A stretch of DNA of 64,000 nt from Euptelea pleiosperma. Lineage: Eukaryota > Streptophyta > Magnoliopsida > Ranunculales > Eupteleaceae. Positions 25,330 to 38,168 of the stretch are shown here, in pieces. The position numbers were made by a program, and so were the translations under genes. The stretch lies in the NCBI GenBank assembly GCA_035048495.1, contig CM068547.1, positions 20,033,913 to 20,097,912 on the forward strand, given 5' to 3'. Below the pieces are notes generated by a model. It searched no databases. It had not been told where the DNA came from and saw only the letters and a program-made list of their open reading frames with translations. Positions within the stretch are counted from its first letter, which is position 1; the number at the start of each line of letters is the position of its first letter.

Positions 25330-25394
25330 GGGTTCGAACGAACCCCTATCCTTCTCCTTTTAAAGCTTCCCTATTTCCTTTAATGGAAATAGGG
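25330..25394 (-). promoter_or_regulatory. Predicted promoter of S2
   Basis: On the minus strand the order is palindrome (25369-25394), CTTTAAAAGG, then a GGGTTCG/CGAACCC hairpin (25330-25345). This is the same layout as the other LTRs. Confidence 0.5.
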
Positions 25395-26410
25395 GATTTT
25401 TGAAAATAAAAAAAAAGAAAAATAAATTTTTTTTTTTTTTTTTTTTTAAGTAAAAACCTACTTTTCTATGGGGAATCTCCCCAATTAGTGGACCCTCCAT
25501 TTAATTAAAATTATTTTGAAATTCGCGGGGTCCACTAACTGGTCGGACAGCGGGTCGATGAAGATGGGCCCGTCTATTGGCCCTCATGGATTGATGATGT
25601 CCATCGTCTCACAAGATGATGTGACAGACAGTCTGATGGCGATCGGATGGATGGTGACTTGATTGGGACTCAGATTGGTAGATCGACGGATCTAGAGAGA
25701 TCCAACGGTCCGATTAAAGATCCAACGGTCCGATGGAAGATCCAACGGTCAGAAAGCTAAGGGAGATGAGATAGAGCCGATGGGCAGGAGTTCTGGGGTT
25801 AGGTCAGTAGATTCGAGGACCGAGAGATGAAGAGAGAGAGAGAATAAGGAGAGATAAGAGAGAAAGTATCAGAAAATAGAGAGAAAAGCACTGGCGGAGG
25901 GTCTGGAACCCTGGTCTTCACTGTGACCATCCTCACGCTTCTCCAGTAGAGTCGACCATCATTCTTTGCTGACTCATGTGGCTTTAAACGCTTTGGTCCG
26001 TCTCTTGGTCATTGGCTCTCCTACTCTCTTCGTTCTTTGGGCCGGCTTTTTGGTCCTCTTATTCAGCCCATATTTGGCCCATATCTTCTAGTCATAGCAT
26101 GTGGGCTTGTTAAGCTTTGATAATGGGCTTTCATGATCGATTTGGGCCCACAAGTCTCGAGAATCGTCCCATCGGGGTTTCCTGCGACAGAAGAAGCGCG
26201 TAATGAGACTTTATCAGAACGGCTTAATATTTAGACTTTCGAAAATGTGTTTAATGCATGCAAATATACCATTTCGTCCAGAAAAGTGTGTTCTACGCAA
26301 CAGAAGAGACTCTTACGTAGAAAAGTAGGTAAATAGAGTATTTTACGTAGGAGAATGCAATAACGCTAAAAGGATAATTGCTTAAAATAAGCACTTTTGA
26401 GCGAATATCA

Positions 26411-26716
26411 TTATTCAATTTCTTTATTAAATAGAATTTAATTCTAGCGATTTTAATTGTTTTACTTAGAATTTAGTTCTTGGATTTAGAACTCTCTAAA
26501 ATCATGTTTTAAAACCAATCACATCACCATTCTCACCCTTCCATTGTTCTAAGCAATTTTCGTTATTATTGTTCTTTATTTGTCCTAACCCCGAGTTCGG
26601 ATGATACCCGACACGAACCACTGTGCAAGTCTGCATTTTTGCAGATTAAGTGAACCAAATAATATTGTTGAAATCAAGGGTTTCCGATCTAACGACGCGG
26701 AAAAACCTTAATTTCA
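26411..26716 (+). mobile_element. 5' LTR of element C, last part
   Basis: This matches 44288-44604 in the 3' LTR and ends TAATTTCA just before the primer site. The first 5 bp are the target duplication of S2. Its subterminal hairpin is a variant (TCGG...CCGA near 26597-26612) of the GTGCGGATCGACATCCGACAC block of other LTRs. Confidence 0.9.
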
Positions 26717-26718
26717 AA

Positions 26719-26736
26719 TGGCGCCGTTGCCGCTCG
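26719..26736 (+). promoter_or_regulatory. Primer-binding site of element C, tRNA-Asp type
   Basis: TGGCGCCGTTGCCGCTCG lies 2 bp after the LTR. The first 14 bases match the complement of the plant tRNA-Asp 3' end as I know it; the last 4 do not. It would prime minus-strand DNA synthesis. Confidence 0.85.
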
Positions 26737-28275
26737 GTTGACGGGATTGCAAAAAGACGAACAGGAATTCGGAAAGCTGCTAAATCTTCAAGATCCGATC
26801 CATATCGGAAACTTTCAATTTTATTTTTCACATTTTCCTTATTATTTTAATGCCTCAGACTGCCGAGTGCAAAGTTGTAATAACTTAGGACTTTATTTTC
26901 TCTGCTTTTAGAATAACTGCTAGATAATTAACTAATTAAAATACCAAAAATATTAGGGTCAGATTTCAATTCTGCTATTTCTAGTTAGATCACCATTGGT
27001 TACTTGATTCAAATTGGAAGATTTCCAACTCCGGGTAATTCAAAAGTAGATATTTTCGAATCTTAATTCGGGAATAGCTAAAGTTGAATTTCAAACCTTA
27101 ATTGGAACTAATTCACAATACCTGCCCTAAATCATTGTGTGTTTCTTGAAACCCCAAAGGCGGTATACCTTCCAATTACATACCATAGACCATTGTTGAC
27201 TAACGTGATTGCGGATTGCGTTTACCAAGTGAGTAGGGAGTGAAAGCTCAAAGAGGTGGAGTCGGGCCCAAGCCCATTTGGATACCCCTCCCTATCTCAC
27301 GGAGGAGACCCCGTGCGTAGCCAATGGGCAGGTAAGTTTCTATACCTCGCCTTGAGTGCGATCTTGCTCATTGTGCAAAATACTGTGCCGATTGTCTATT
27401 TGCTTTTGCAAAAAAAATTATCGGAACTGCTTGGTTTGGCCGTAATAAAATACATTAAAGAGCAAACCCAGCTCTAACTTGAAACTGGTGAGATTTCATC
27501 ACTCACCTCGTCATTCCAGCTTTTGTGCAACCACAGCCAAGAATTAAAATTAATCAAGAATAGAGCCCACTTAGATCGGTGTTCGAGGAAAACTCCACAT
27601 AAAGCGACCCCTTCAAAGATCAAGTCGATTAAGTCCATGAGTGTGGGTCCCTGTTATCTAACACACCCATAGGTCCCTACTACTCAAGTATACCGAGCTT
27701 GTAGTGGCCTCCTTGATTGTCTGTCAGATTAGCTAGTGTCGGATTAGGAACACGAACCAACCCTAGCTCCTCTTCTGGGAAAACTCATCTTCACGCTTGA
27801 CAAATCCGGTTAGTCTGGGGCGTACTTAAGTCAGCCGATGTGCCGCACGTCTGTCTAGGCTTCGGATTATCTTGCAGTCAACTTGAGTTAGTACTAGCGG
27901 ATTTGCTTTGAAGATATATCCTGGTGAGAACCTACAGAGTGAAAAGGTTAGTCCGGCGGGTATTTGAAGATAAACCAGTAGTCCGCCCACTATCATAATC
28001 TACACTATCCCTACACTAACAAGATAATTCATAATACTATCCTGAGTGTTTAGGTTAAGAATATCTGTTGCTCTGTGTGCATCATCTAGGCTCATTCGGT
28101 TTCATACACCTCTTGCCGACTCTAGAGGCTTGCTTTTTCAGTATATGCCCGCTTGGACTAGATCCAATCGTAGATTGATTCGATCTGAGAATCATTCTCT
28201 TACAGTGGAGTCTTCCACTATTCATCACCCCTCCCCCTTTCCTTCCCCTCTTCCAGAGAAAATACCTTTATCGTC
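26737..28275 (+). other. Element C 5' leader with a possible intron (27332-28256)
   Basis: This is a 1.5-kb noncoding leader homologous to that of B. CAG|GTAAGT at 27329-27337 is a strong 5' splice-site match. A pyrimidine-rich tract ending TTCCAG at 28256 lies 19 bases before the Gag ATG and is a good 3' splice-site match. Removal would cut 925 bases from the leader. Splicing is inferred only. Confidence 0.5.
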
Positions 28276-28976
28276 ATGGCAGACGAACGTCCCCTCATCG
28301 AGACGTATGCGCCGATCTCGGCCAACCCGCCATCATGCATTGTTCTTCTACCTACTGCGGCGGTACAATTCGAGATCAGGCCGCAAACTATTCAAATGCT
28401 GCCAACTTTTAGAGGTCTCCCCAAAGAAGACCCCTATTCCCATATCAGGGAATTTCAACATGTCATTCTGCTCTTTAGAAATCAGAATCTTGATGATGAC
28501 AATGTTAGACTGAGAGTTTTTCCTTTCTCTCTAAAAGATAGAGCCTCGGACTGGCTTTACTCTCTTCCTGCAGATTCTATCATAAGTTGGAAAGAACTTG
28601 TAGGAAAATTTATGTCCAAATTTTACCCCATGACTCGTACTAATCAAATGAAACAACTCATACAGGACTTCCGACAAAAGTCCAATGAGAAATTTTATGA
28701 AGCCTGGGAACGATTCCAGGATCATCTGACCAAGTGTCCACATCACAGTATCGACAAAGGCAATCTGGTTCACATTTTCTACAAGGGACTTACTGATGAG
28801 TCCCGCACTATGGTTGAGTCAATGTGCCAAGGAAAATTCATGCATAATACTCCTACTGAAGCGTACAAATTTCTGGGAGAATTAAGTGAAAATTCCCAGC
28901 ATTGGACGATTGACAATGAGTTCAGTCGAAATACTCTGGTCTTGAAAACTAATATGGGAAATGAAGCAAAGGTTGA
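28276..28976 (+). pseudogene. Element C gag, N-terminal part
   Basis: The start is ATG at 28276 (MADERPLIETYAP), chosen because it opens the frame after a pyrimidine-rich AG and is shared with B. Residues from about 55 onward form the Retrotrans_gag capsid-like domain, with the WLYSLP, FMSKFYP and FYEAWERFQDHL motifs typical of plant Ty3/gypsy. This structural protein packages element RNA in particles. The frame is interrupted at 28977 by solo LTR S3 and resumes in phase at 31590, so it was open at insertion. As it stands the translation would run into the LTR and stop at 29019. Confidence 0.92.
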
Positions 28977-30560
28977 TGAAAGTAGGGTTTTTCCGCGTCG
29001 TTGGTTACGGAAACCCTAACTTCAACACATTTGTAAATTGATCCGATTCTTAAATCCTGCAAAATTTATATCTGTATAGGGATTCGTGTCGGATGTCGAT
29101 CCGCACTCGGGATTAGTCGGATTAGCACAAAAACACATAAAATGATGAAAAAGAAAACATTGCACAGAATGTAAAACAATCACACTTAAATCATCTTTAT
29201 TTAACTGAACTTGTCTCTTACAATGAAAATCAAATAAAAATAACTAATCTAAAAAGCTTTAAGAGAAAATAGGCCGAGAGAGAGAAAGAGAGAACTAGAG
29301 AGAGAAACTAGTGTAAAGAGAGAGAAATCTAATCCTAGAGAGAGGAAGAGAGAAGAAGATACCACTTTGAAGAGCTAGCTTACCTTGGGATTTGGTCCAA
29401 AAATTGGAAGAAGAGTTACCCAAGTGGGTGCATGGGATGTACCACGTAGTTGTCTTTGATGCACTGTAGCAAGCCAAGTGGCTGCATTGATGGAAATGGC
29501 AACAAACCAGTCCAGTCAACGAACTTGGAGGGCTGTTGATGCACTAGGTTCCTGTTGGTGGAGGAGCATCCACTGTGTACTGTGGTGGGGTGGTGATCCA
29601 AAGTGGAGGATCAAATCGACTGGACAGTTCGGTGGTGAATGAGATGACGATGTGCGCCAAAATGGTGGTTGTTCAAGGTTGCTGCAAGTGAACCTGTAAG
29701 TGCTGTGCTTACTGGTACATATAACAGCAAGGGGCGATCTGGAATGAAGAGGTTGCAGGCCGGAAGGTGGTGGTCATGCTTGCTATGGGGAAGGCATTGA
29801 CCACGTTGTGATCTGTACGTGCTGGTGGTGGTATCCACGGTGGAGGAAGAACAGTGGATTGGATGAGGAATTCGTGAGGGTGAACCACGTGGGGATTGCA
29901 AGTTTGTTTAGGAGCAACAATTGGAGACGTTGCTGATCAGTGAAGGAGTGGCTGTTGATTGTTGCAGGCGGAGGCGCAAGTGGTGTGCATAGGTGGAGTT
30001 GCAGCGGCTGTGGAGGACGGTGGTTGACGTTGCTGTGAGAAGGAAGGAGCAGCGGCTTGTGGTGGTGCGAAGTGAGGTGCTGGTTGCTGCAGTAGACGTG
30101 GCAGCAGTCAGACAACACGGAAAGGAAGAAAAGGAAGAGAAGAAAGAGGAATAAGAAGGAGATAACGAGGAAGAAACCAAACCAGTTCGCCGGAGTTGCA
30201 GGTCTGCAACTCCGGCTGAAAAGAAGAAAGAAAAGACGGTAAAAAGAAGAAGAAGAAGAAGAAGAAGAAGAACGAAGAAGAAGAAAGAAGAAAGAAGAAG
30301 AAGAAAGAAGAAGAAAGAAGAAAAAGAAGAAGAAGAAAAGGAGGGGGGCGCTCCACCAACTCGCCGGAGAAAAAGTCGCCGGAAGAGGAAGGAAGAAGAA
30401 GAAAAAGAAGAGAAAGGGGTGTCCGAAGACGACGAAAACGTCGGGGGAGTTTTGGGGGAAGGAGAAGAAGAGATTGGAGGGGGATTAGGGTTCGAACGAA
30501 CCCTTCTCCCTCCTCTTATAAAGCTCCCTATTTCCATTAATGGAAATAGGGTATTTTTTG

Positions 30561-30615
<55 letters not shown>

Positions 30616-31584
30616 TTTTAAGTAAAAACCTACTTTTCTATGGGGAATCTCCCCAATTAGTGGACCCCCCATTTTTTAATTAAAATTATTTTGAAATTCA
30701 CGGGGTCCACTAACTGGTCGGACAGCGGGTCGATGATGATGGGCCCGGCTATTGGCCCACATGGACTGATGATGTCCATCGTCTCACAAGATGATGTGAC
30801 AGACATTCTGATGGCGATCGGATGGATGGTGACTTGATTGGGACCCAGATTGGTAGATCGACGGATCTAGAGAGATCCAACGGTCCGATTGAAGATCCAA
30901 CGGTCCGATGGAAGATCCAACGGTCAGAAAGCTAAGGGAGATGAGATAGAGCCGAAGGGTAGGAGTTCTGGGGTTAAGTCAGTAGATTCGAGGATCGAGA
31001 GATGAAGAGAGAGAGAAAATATGAAGAGATGAGATAAAAAGTATCAAAAAAATGGAAAAAAGCACTGGCGGAGGGTCTGGAACCCTGGTCTTCACTGTGA
31101 CCATCCTCACACTTCTCCAGTAGAGTCGACTATCATTCCTTGCTGACTCATGTGGCTTTAAACGCTTTGGTCCGTCTCTTGGTCATTGGCTCTCCTGCTC
31201 TCTTCGTTCTTTGGGCCAGCTTTTTGGTCCTCTTATTCAGCCCATATTTGGCCCATATCTTCTAGTCATAGCATGTGGGCTCTTTAAGCTTTGATAATGG
31301 GCTTTCATGATCGATTTGGGCCCACAAGTCTCGAGAATCGTCCCATCGGGGTTTCCTGCGACAGAAGAAGCACGTAATGAGACTTTATCAGAACGACTCA
31401 ATGTCTAGACTTCTGAAAATGTGTTTAATGCATGCAAATATACCATTTCGTCCAAAAAAGTGTGTTCTACGTAACAGAAGAGACTCTTACATAGAAAAGT
31501 AGGTAAATAGAGTATTTTACGTAGGAGAATGCAATAACGCTAACAGGATAATTGCTTAAAATAAGCACTTTTGAGCGAATATCA
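28977..31584 (-). mobile_element. Solo LTR S3, TSD GTTGA, inside element C gag
   Basis: It starts TGAAAGTAGG and ends GCGAATATCA, flanked by GTTGA at 28972-28976 and 31585-31589. It is 2608 bp and noncoding. It has a hairpin at 30190-30215, a GAA-rich array at 30241-30347, GGGTTCG/CGAACCC at 30488-30503, TATA-like CTTATAAAG at 30514-30522, a perfect 26-bp palindrome at 30526-30551, a TA array at 30574-30612 and 20-bp units near 30873-30926. Confidence 0.96.
30488..30551 (-). promoter_or_regulatory. Predicted promoter of S3
   Basis: On the minus strand a perfect 26-bp palindrome (CCCTATTTCCATT / AATGGAAATAGGG) is followed by CTTTATAAG and a GGGTTCG-TT-CGAACCC hairpin. This is the clearest TATA box of the set. 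Confidence 0.55.
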
Positions 31585-31589
31585 GTTGA

Positions 31590-34500
31590 CCCTGAACTCA
31601 AATCCCTCATTCAAGAGTTGACCAAGTCAGTCTCTGCCCTGGCTGTGTCTGTACACAAGCCTGTTCACCATTCTGCCCCAGTCATGAATATAGGTCAAGA
31701 GAACCTAATGGAACCCTGTAATATCTGTTTACAGCCCTCCCACTCTACTGAAAATTGTCCTTTAAATGACGGATGTGCCCCTCCACTCCAAGAAGAAGTT
31801 TGTGCGTTTAATACCTTTAAACCACCTACCTAGAACTCGTATAGCCAAACATACCATCCTGATACGAGAAATCATCCTAACTTCTCCTGGAAGTAGCAGT
31901 CTGCTCCACAGCAAAGACCTGCGCAGAGCACATATCCTCCTGGGTTTAATCAACCCAACAGGCAATACCAACAGGGACAATACGAACAGGGACAGTACCA
32001 ACAGAGTCAGAACCAGACGACTCAATACTCGTCTAATCAGAATCGATCATTCCAGCAAGGACAATACTCTGGCCAACAGGCACCTAATCAGAATCCCCAG
32101 AATCTGCAGTTAAGTCAAACTGCACCTCAATCCTACAATTATTCTACCCCTATGAGCTCAAATCGTGAACTGGTTGCTCAAGCTGCTCCTAAACCGGGTC
32201 TGGAAGACCTCCTATCACAATTTATTGTGCAGCAAACCCAGTCCATGCAGCGCCTAGAGCAGCGTCTTGGGAATTTAGAAGCTGAGAAAGCAAAAGGCAT
32301 CTTCCCTAGCCAACCTATTGCAAATCCTAAAGGGAATGCCAAGGGTGCAGTTTATGAGGTCGATTCCCAGTCACAAAATCCAAACTATCAAGGAGAGGTA
32401 CAAGCTGTTACCACACTCCGATCTGGAAAGACTGTGGATATGGGAGTAAAAGAACCGTCAGAGCCATCTCCCGCTCCTATTCCTATACCCAGCACAGAGG
32501 AACACATTTCAAAATCCACCTCTGATGCTGTGAAGCCTGCACCAAAATCTACAATCCCAGTGCAGAGATATCAGGCGAAGGACAAATCTATTTGTCAGAT
32601 TAAGCCTCCCTTCCCGGACAGGCTTGTCCAAGACAAAAGAGATCAGCAATTTTCAGAGATCTTAGACGTTTTCAAAGACGTCCAGATCAATATCCCCTTC
32701 CTATCTGCTATCAAACAGATCCCTTCCTATGCCAAATTCCTGAAAGAATTATGCACTGTCAAACGGCGTACGCATGTACCCAAAGATGCCTTTTTGGCAG
32801 AAAAAGCTACAGCGTTCATCCAACGTAACAGTGTAATTAAGCATAAGGATCTGGGAAGTCCTACTATGCAGTGTGAAATTGGTGATAACTTTAGTTGCAC
32901 AGCTTTGTTGGACTTAGGAGCTAGTGTCAATCTCATACCGTTTTCGGTATACCAGCAGTTAGGCCTCAAAGATATGAAGCCAACAAAAATCACTCTGAAG
33001 CTGGCCGACCAGTCCATAAAAATTCCACGGGGAATTATTGAAGATGTCCTAGTGAAAGTAGCTGACTTTTACTACCCTGTAGACTTCATCATCCTCGACA
33101 CAGAACCATGTCACGATAATCGGATCCCGGTCATTCTAGGCCGACCGTTCTTTGCTACCGCGAATGCACACATCGGGTGTAGGGACGGGAATATGTCAAT
33201 TGCCTTCGGCAACCTAAAGGCTGAGGTTAACATCTTTCGACTTATGCGATAGGATGCCGATCGCGATGTGACAGATGAAATGTGTGCCGTTGAGAGTCTA
33301 ATTCAGGACTCCACCGAAGATATCTTGAAACAGTGCCAAGAGCACTTTGATACTGACTTCCAATGGGAGTCAGCAATTTCTGAGGATAATACTATCCAAG
33401 AGTCAGTTACACTGATTTCTACTCCTCCTCCTATTGTTGAGTACGAGCCTCTGCTAACCATGATTAGAGATCCTACTATTGTCAACTCTATCTCGGTAGA
33501 GGAGGAAGAATCAAGCTCCGCTGATCAAAAACTCGAGCTTAAGCCTCTACCCTCTGAACTATCTTATGCTTATCTTGGTTCTGAAGAGACTTATCCTATC
33601 ATCATTTCTTCTGCCCTATCTGCGTCCCAAAAAGAGAGATTGATTATGCTGCTAAAGAAGCACAAAGCAACCATAGGATGGACCATTGACGACATTCGTG
33701 GGATAGACCCTTCTGTGTGTCAACATCACATTTATCTTGAAGACGACTCTAAGACGTCTAGAGAGCACCAGAGGAGGTTAAATCCAGTCCTAAAAGAAGT
33801 AGTACGGGATGAAATTCTAAAATTGCTAGATGCGGGTATCATTTACCCCATCTCTGATAGCAAATGGGTGAGTCCAATCCATGTCGTACCTAAGAAGGCG
33901 GGTTTCACTGTTGTAGAAAATGATCAAGGAGAAATGGTGACCCAGCGCTTAAAGAAAGGATGGAGAGTCTGTATTGACTACAGACGGCTCAATACCAACA
34001 CCCGGAAGGACCATTTCCCTCTCCCATTCATTGATCAGATGTTGGAACGTCTAGCAGGTCATTCCTACTATTGCTTCCTAGATGGTTACTCGGGATATAA
34101 TCAGATTCCCATTGCACCCGAGGACCATGAGAAGACCACGTTCACCTGTCCCTTTGGCACTTTTGCCTACAGTCGCATGCCTTTTGGCCTCTGCAATGCA
34201 CCTGCGACTTTTCAAAGGTGTATGATGAGTATATTTTCGGACATGGTCGAACGGTTCTTAGAAGTTTTCATGGATGACTTCTCTGTCTTTGGATCCTCTT
34301 TCGATGACTGTCTCGAACATCTGAGTCTGGTACTCGCAAGATGTCAGGATAAGCGACTTGTCCTAAATTGGGAAAAATGCCACTTCATGGTAAAGAAAGG
34401 AATCGTGCTAGGACATGTCATTTCTGACAAGGGTATTGAGGTCGACAAAGCTAAGATTGATATTATCTCGACCCTGCTAATTCCTAAATCTGTGCGTGAT

Positions 34501-36438
34501 ATTCGATCTTTTCTTGGACATGGAGGATTCTACAAGAGATTCATTAAGGATTTCTCCCAGATAGCTCGACCCCTATGTAGTCTTCTGTCTAAGGATAGCC
34601 CTTTTGACTTCAATGCTGACTGTGCAAAGGCATTCGAGCGTCTTAAATCTGAGCTTACTTCTGCGCCCATCATCCGTCCTCCTGATTGGACCATACCTTT
34701 TGAAGTGATGTGTGACGCATCCGACTATGCTCTTGGAGCAGTTTTGGGCCAAAGAGTCAACAAAATGCCACATGTGATATACTATGCGAGTAAGACTTTA
34801 AACTCGGCTCAGTTAAACTACTCCACTACTGAAAAAGAGCTTCTGGCCATTGTTTTTGCTCTGGATAAATTCAGACCATACTTATTGGCCACAAAAGTGA
34901 TAGTTTATATGGATCATGCGGCTCTGAGATATCTAATGTCCAAAAAGGAGACGAAGCCGAGATTGATAAGATGGATTCTTCTATTACAGGAATTCGATCT
35001 AGAGATCAAGGACAAGAAAGGAACTGAGAATGTTGTGGCTGATCACTTGTCAAGGCTGACTTTAGAGTCTAATTTTGAATCTCAGCCCATTCTCGAAACT
35101 TTTCCTGACGAACAACTGTTCGCTATCTCCGTCACCCCATGGTATGCTGACATTGTCAATTACCTAGTGACGGAGGAAATACCATCTCATTGGTCAAAAC
35201 AAGACAAAAATCAATTCCTGGCAAGAGTTAAGTATTACTCTTGGGACGAGCCTTATTTATATAAATACTGTCCTGACCAGATTATTCGTTTCTGTGTCCC
35301 TGAATCTCAGCAATTAAACATCCTGTCCTCTTGTCATGACCAACCATGTGGTGGTCACTTTAGTTCCAAAAAGACAGCTGAGAAAATCCTACAATGTGGA
35401 TTCTACTGGCCTTCTCTGTTTCGAGAAACACATATCTACTGCAAGGCCTGCCCTAATTGTCAAAACCTTGGCAGAATTTCTCAGAGAAATATGATGCCCT
35501 TGAACCCTATTCAAGTCGATGAGATATTCGATATGTGGGGTATTAATTTCATGGGGCCCTTTCCTACATCCAATGGTTTCCAATTCATCCTCCTAGCTGT
35601 GGACTATGTCTCTAAGTGGATTGAGGCAATTCCTACAAGAACCAATGACCATCAAGTTGTGGTGAGATTTTTGAGGGAGTACATTTTCACAAGATTCGGA
35701 GCCCCCAAAGCCATTATAAGTGATGGGGGTAGCTATTTCTGCAATAGACTTTTTGAAAAGTTAATGAAAAAGTACGGTGTAACTCATAAGGTTGCCCTTG
35801 CTTACCATCCGCAGACCAGCGGTCAGGTCGAGGTTTCCAATCAACAAATCAAGCAGATACTGGAGAAGACAGTCAATACAACTCGTAAAGACTGGTCTAC
35901 ACGCCTCTCAGATGCTCTATGGGCTTACCGAACAGCTTATAAAACTCCCTTGAATATGTCTCCATACCGGTTGGTTTATGGTAAACCTTGTCATCTCCCT
36001 ATTGAGATTGAGCATCGCGCAATATGGGCGATCAAAAAACTCAATTTCGACTTAGACGCAGCAGGAGAGGAAAGGAATTTACAACTCAATGAATTGGATG
36101 AACTAAGACATGATTCTTATGCCTTGTCAAAAAAGTATAAAGATAAAATGAAATGGATACATGACAAGAGCATTCTTAAGAAGGATTTCCACCAGGGACA
36201 GAAGGTCTTACTTTACAATTGTAGACTTCACATCTTCCCTGGAAAATTGAAATCCCGATGGTCAGGCCCATTTGTTGTTACTGAAGTCAAGCCCTATGGG
36301 GCTATAACTGTTGAGGATCCGAAGGATAATTCAACCTTCCAGGTCAATGGACAGCGTCTCAAACCTTTTCAAGAATTAGACGTGTCATCTATTCAAACCT
36401 TCGAGATAGATCTTATTGATCCAATATATGAAGACTGA
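31590..36438 (+). pseudogene. Element C gag C-terminus, protease, RT, RNase H, integrase
   Basis: One frame continues from the Gag part. A CX2CX4HX4C zinc knuckle lies at 31717-31758, then a Gln-rich linker, the protease DLGA at 32911-32922, the RT catalytic FMDD at 34267-34278, RNase H from [11 protein letters not shown] (34708), and an integrase with an HHCC finger near 35330-35460 and a WSGPF motif near 36258-36272. The three in-frame TAG stops are at 31831-31833, 31894-31896 and 33250-33252. The first integrase catalytic residue is Asn (AAT, 35545-35547) where element A has Asp; the later Asp and Glu remain. In RNase H the usual TDHAAL motif reads MDHAAL. From 33253 to the stop at 36436-36438 the frame is fully open (over 1,050 codons). 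There is no chromodomain and no env-like gene downstream. Confidence 0.95.
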
Positions 36439-38168
36439 TGTTTCTGTCAGTCTCTCTGAGCTCCAACTTAGTTGGGGGTGAATTTCACCCCCGTTGTGTC
36501 TGGCTGAAGACATAAAACTTAGCGCTTTCGGAAAGGCAATTCTGGTATTCCTAGAAGTCATTGAGTCACATGCATAATTCTTATATTTCATATATTATTA
36601 TGGCTATACAGGTACAATTCCTCTCACTACCATCAGGTATCACCAAATCTCAGCCATACTGGTATAACTCTTCCTCTAACATGCATCACATTCAGAGTTT
36701 TCATACATTTTTGTCCCGGTCAGAGCACCGAGGACGGTGCTGTATTTCAGTTGGGGGTGGGGATTTATCAAAACTCATGTCTTCATTTTAAAAAAAAAAA
36801 ATTGAGAAAAATGAGAAAAAGATGTATTTTTGGGGTGATAACCTATGTTTTACAAAGTTTTCTGAGTACTTTCGAAATGTTTTTCAAATCTTTACAATGA
36901 TGAGTACAAACTTTTCGGAAAGTCTATTTATTGAAAAAGATGTCTGTTTTGAAAAATCACTTATTAGCTCTTCATTCAGTTTGAAAGCAAACATTACTAC
37001 TGTGGATTGAAAAATCTTTGAGAACTCAGATTCAGCAAAAATGTTCACATATCAATGTCAAAATTATCCGAAGTTTAGATATCTAGATATCCAAGAATAA
37101 CAAGAGTAGAGACCTAACCCAGTGAGCTTTTGAGCTTTTTATTATTTCTGAGGGTTATAAAATTATTCTGAGTCACAAGATGACTCACAGTTCTTCTACT
37201 TCCCAAATATTTCCATTGAGTGATCTCATTAACCCTTGCTTTGGTCATGGAACTCAGAACGACATCAAATTCGGATTATTACAGAAAGAATCTTCTTTAT
37301 ATCCATTCGAGACATCGAAGATGAAAGTACAAACTCTAGAAAATGATAAAGGCCATCTTTTTAACCAATCAGACTTTTTAGCTTCCCTAACATCTATACC
37401 GTTAGAAACTATTTTTGAGCCTTTTGATGAAAACCTTTCCTTGTTAAACCCATCAAAAAAAAAAAAAAAGGAAAGAAGAAAAATCAAAAAAATATTACCC
37501 CTGGGAAAAATTGCAAAGAATAGTGAGATACCCTCTCAGAATTTTTGAATACCAGAATATCCTTCTTTTCTGAACCTATCCTAAGCCTTAATATAACCTA
37601 TATAAGTCCTATTTGATTCTAGATTTGTACAATCATCAAGTGTGGAGAATGGAGAAAAGAGAAATTATAGAGTTTGATCCGACGTTCTTAAGTGATATGA
37701 CATTCCAATCATGAGATCTTAAATCTTCTTATATCCTCCATTCAAGAACTATATATGTGAGACGTTTGCCAGTTTTTATTTTCATCTCCTCATATATAGT
37801 TTAAGAGAAAAGTATAAAACCATTTCTGAGTGATTCACTTCTGAGTGGTATACAAGTGAGGATTGAGGTCAAGGCATAGAGTCTCTAAGGAGATTCAAAT
37901 ATCTCTACTACTAGATAAGGATGATGTTGAACACACACACACACTGAGTCTGAGTAACTTTTGTTTGAAGGTCCATTTGTAGAAGTGTTGTATTTTGCTG
38001 ATTAGTTCTAATTTGTGAATGATTTCTTACATCCTTCAAATAATCTGACAAAACAAAATTTTTTCTGAGTAATGCAAATAAGTTTTCTAGCATGTTCTGC
38101 CAAGCCCTTTTTAGCTCACTTATTTCGCAATAATTGCCAAGGATTGTCAATATGCTAGTTGGGGGTTG
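36439..38168 (+). other. Element C noncoding 3' internal region and polypurine tract
   Basis: This is 1.73 kb without a credible gene. Hairpins shared with A and B are GGGGGTGAA/TTTCACCCCC at 36474-36492 and GCACCG-AGGA-CGGTGC at 36725-36740. A GTTGGGGGTTG polypurine tract ends at 38168 next to the 3' LTR. A CA repeat is at 37933-37944. Confidence 0.8.

Larger units (their letters stand above)
23542..26410 (-). mobile_element. Solo LTR S2, TSD TTATT, inside the 5' LTR of element C
   Basis: It starts TGAAAGTAGG and ends GCGAATATCA, with TTATT at 23537-23541 and 26411-26415. It is 2869 bp with no coding region. It contains a divergent palindrome GACCTGCAACT-CAA-AGTTGCAGGTC (24100-24124), CCGGAGTTGCA hairpins at 24855-24880 and 25056-25080, a GAA array near 25103-25181, a GGGTTCG hairpin at 25330-25345, a 26-bp palindrome with one mismatch at 25369-25394, and three 20-bp units at 25698-25750. 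Confidence 0.95.
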
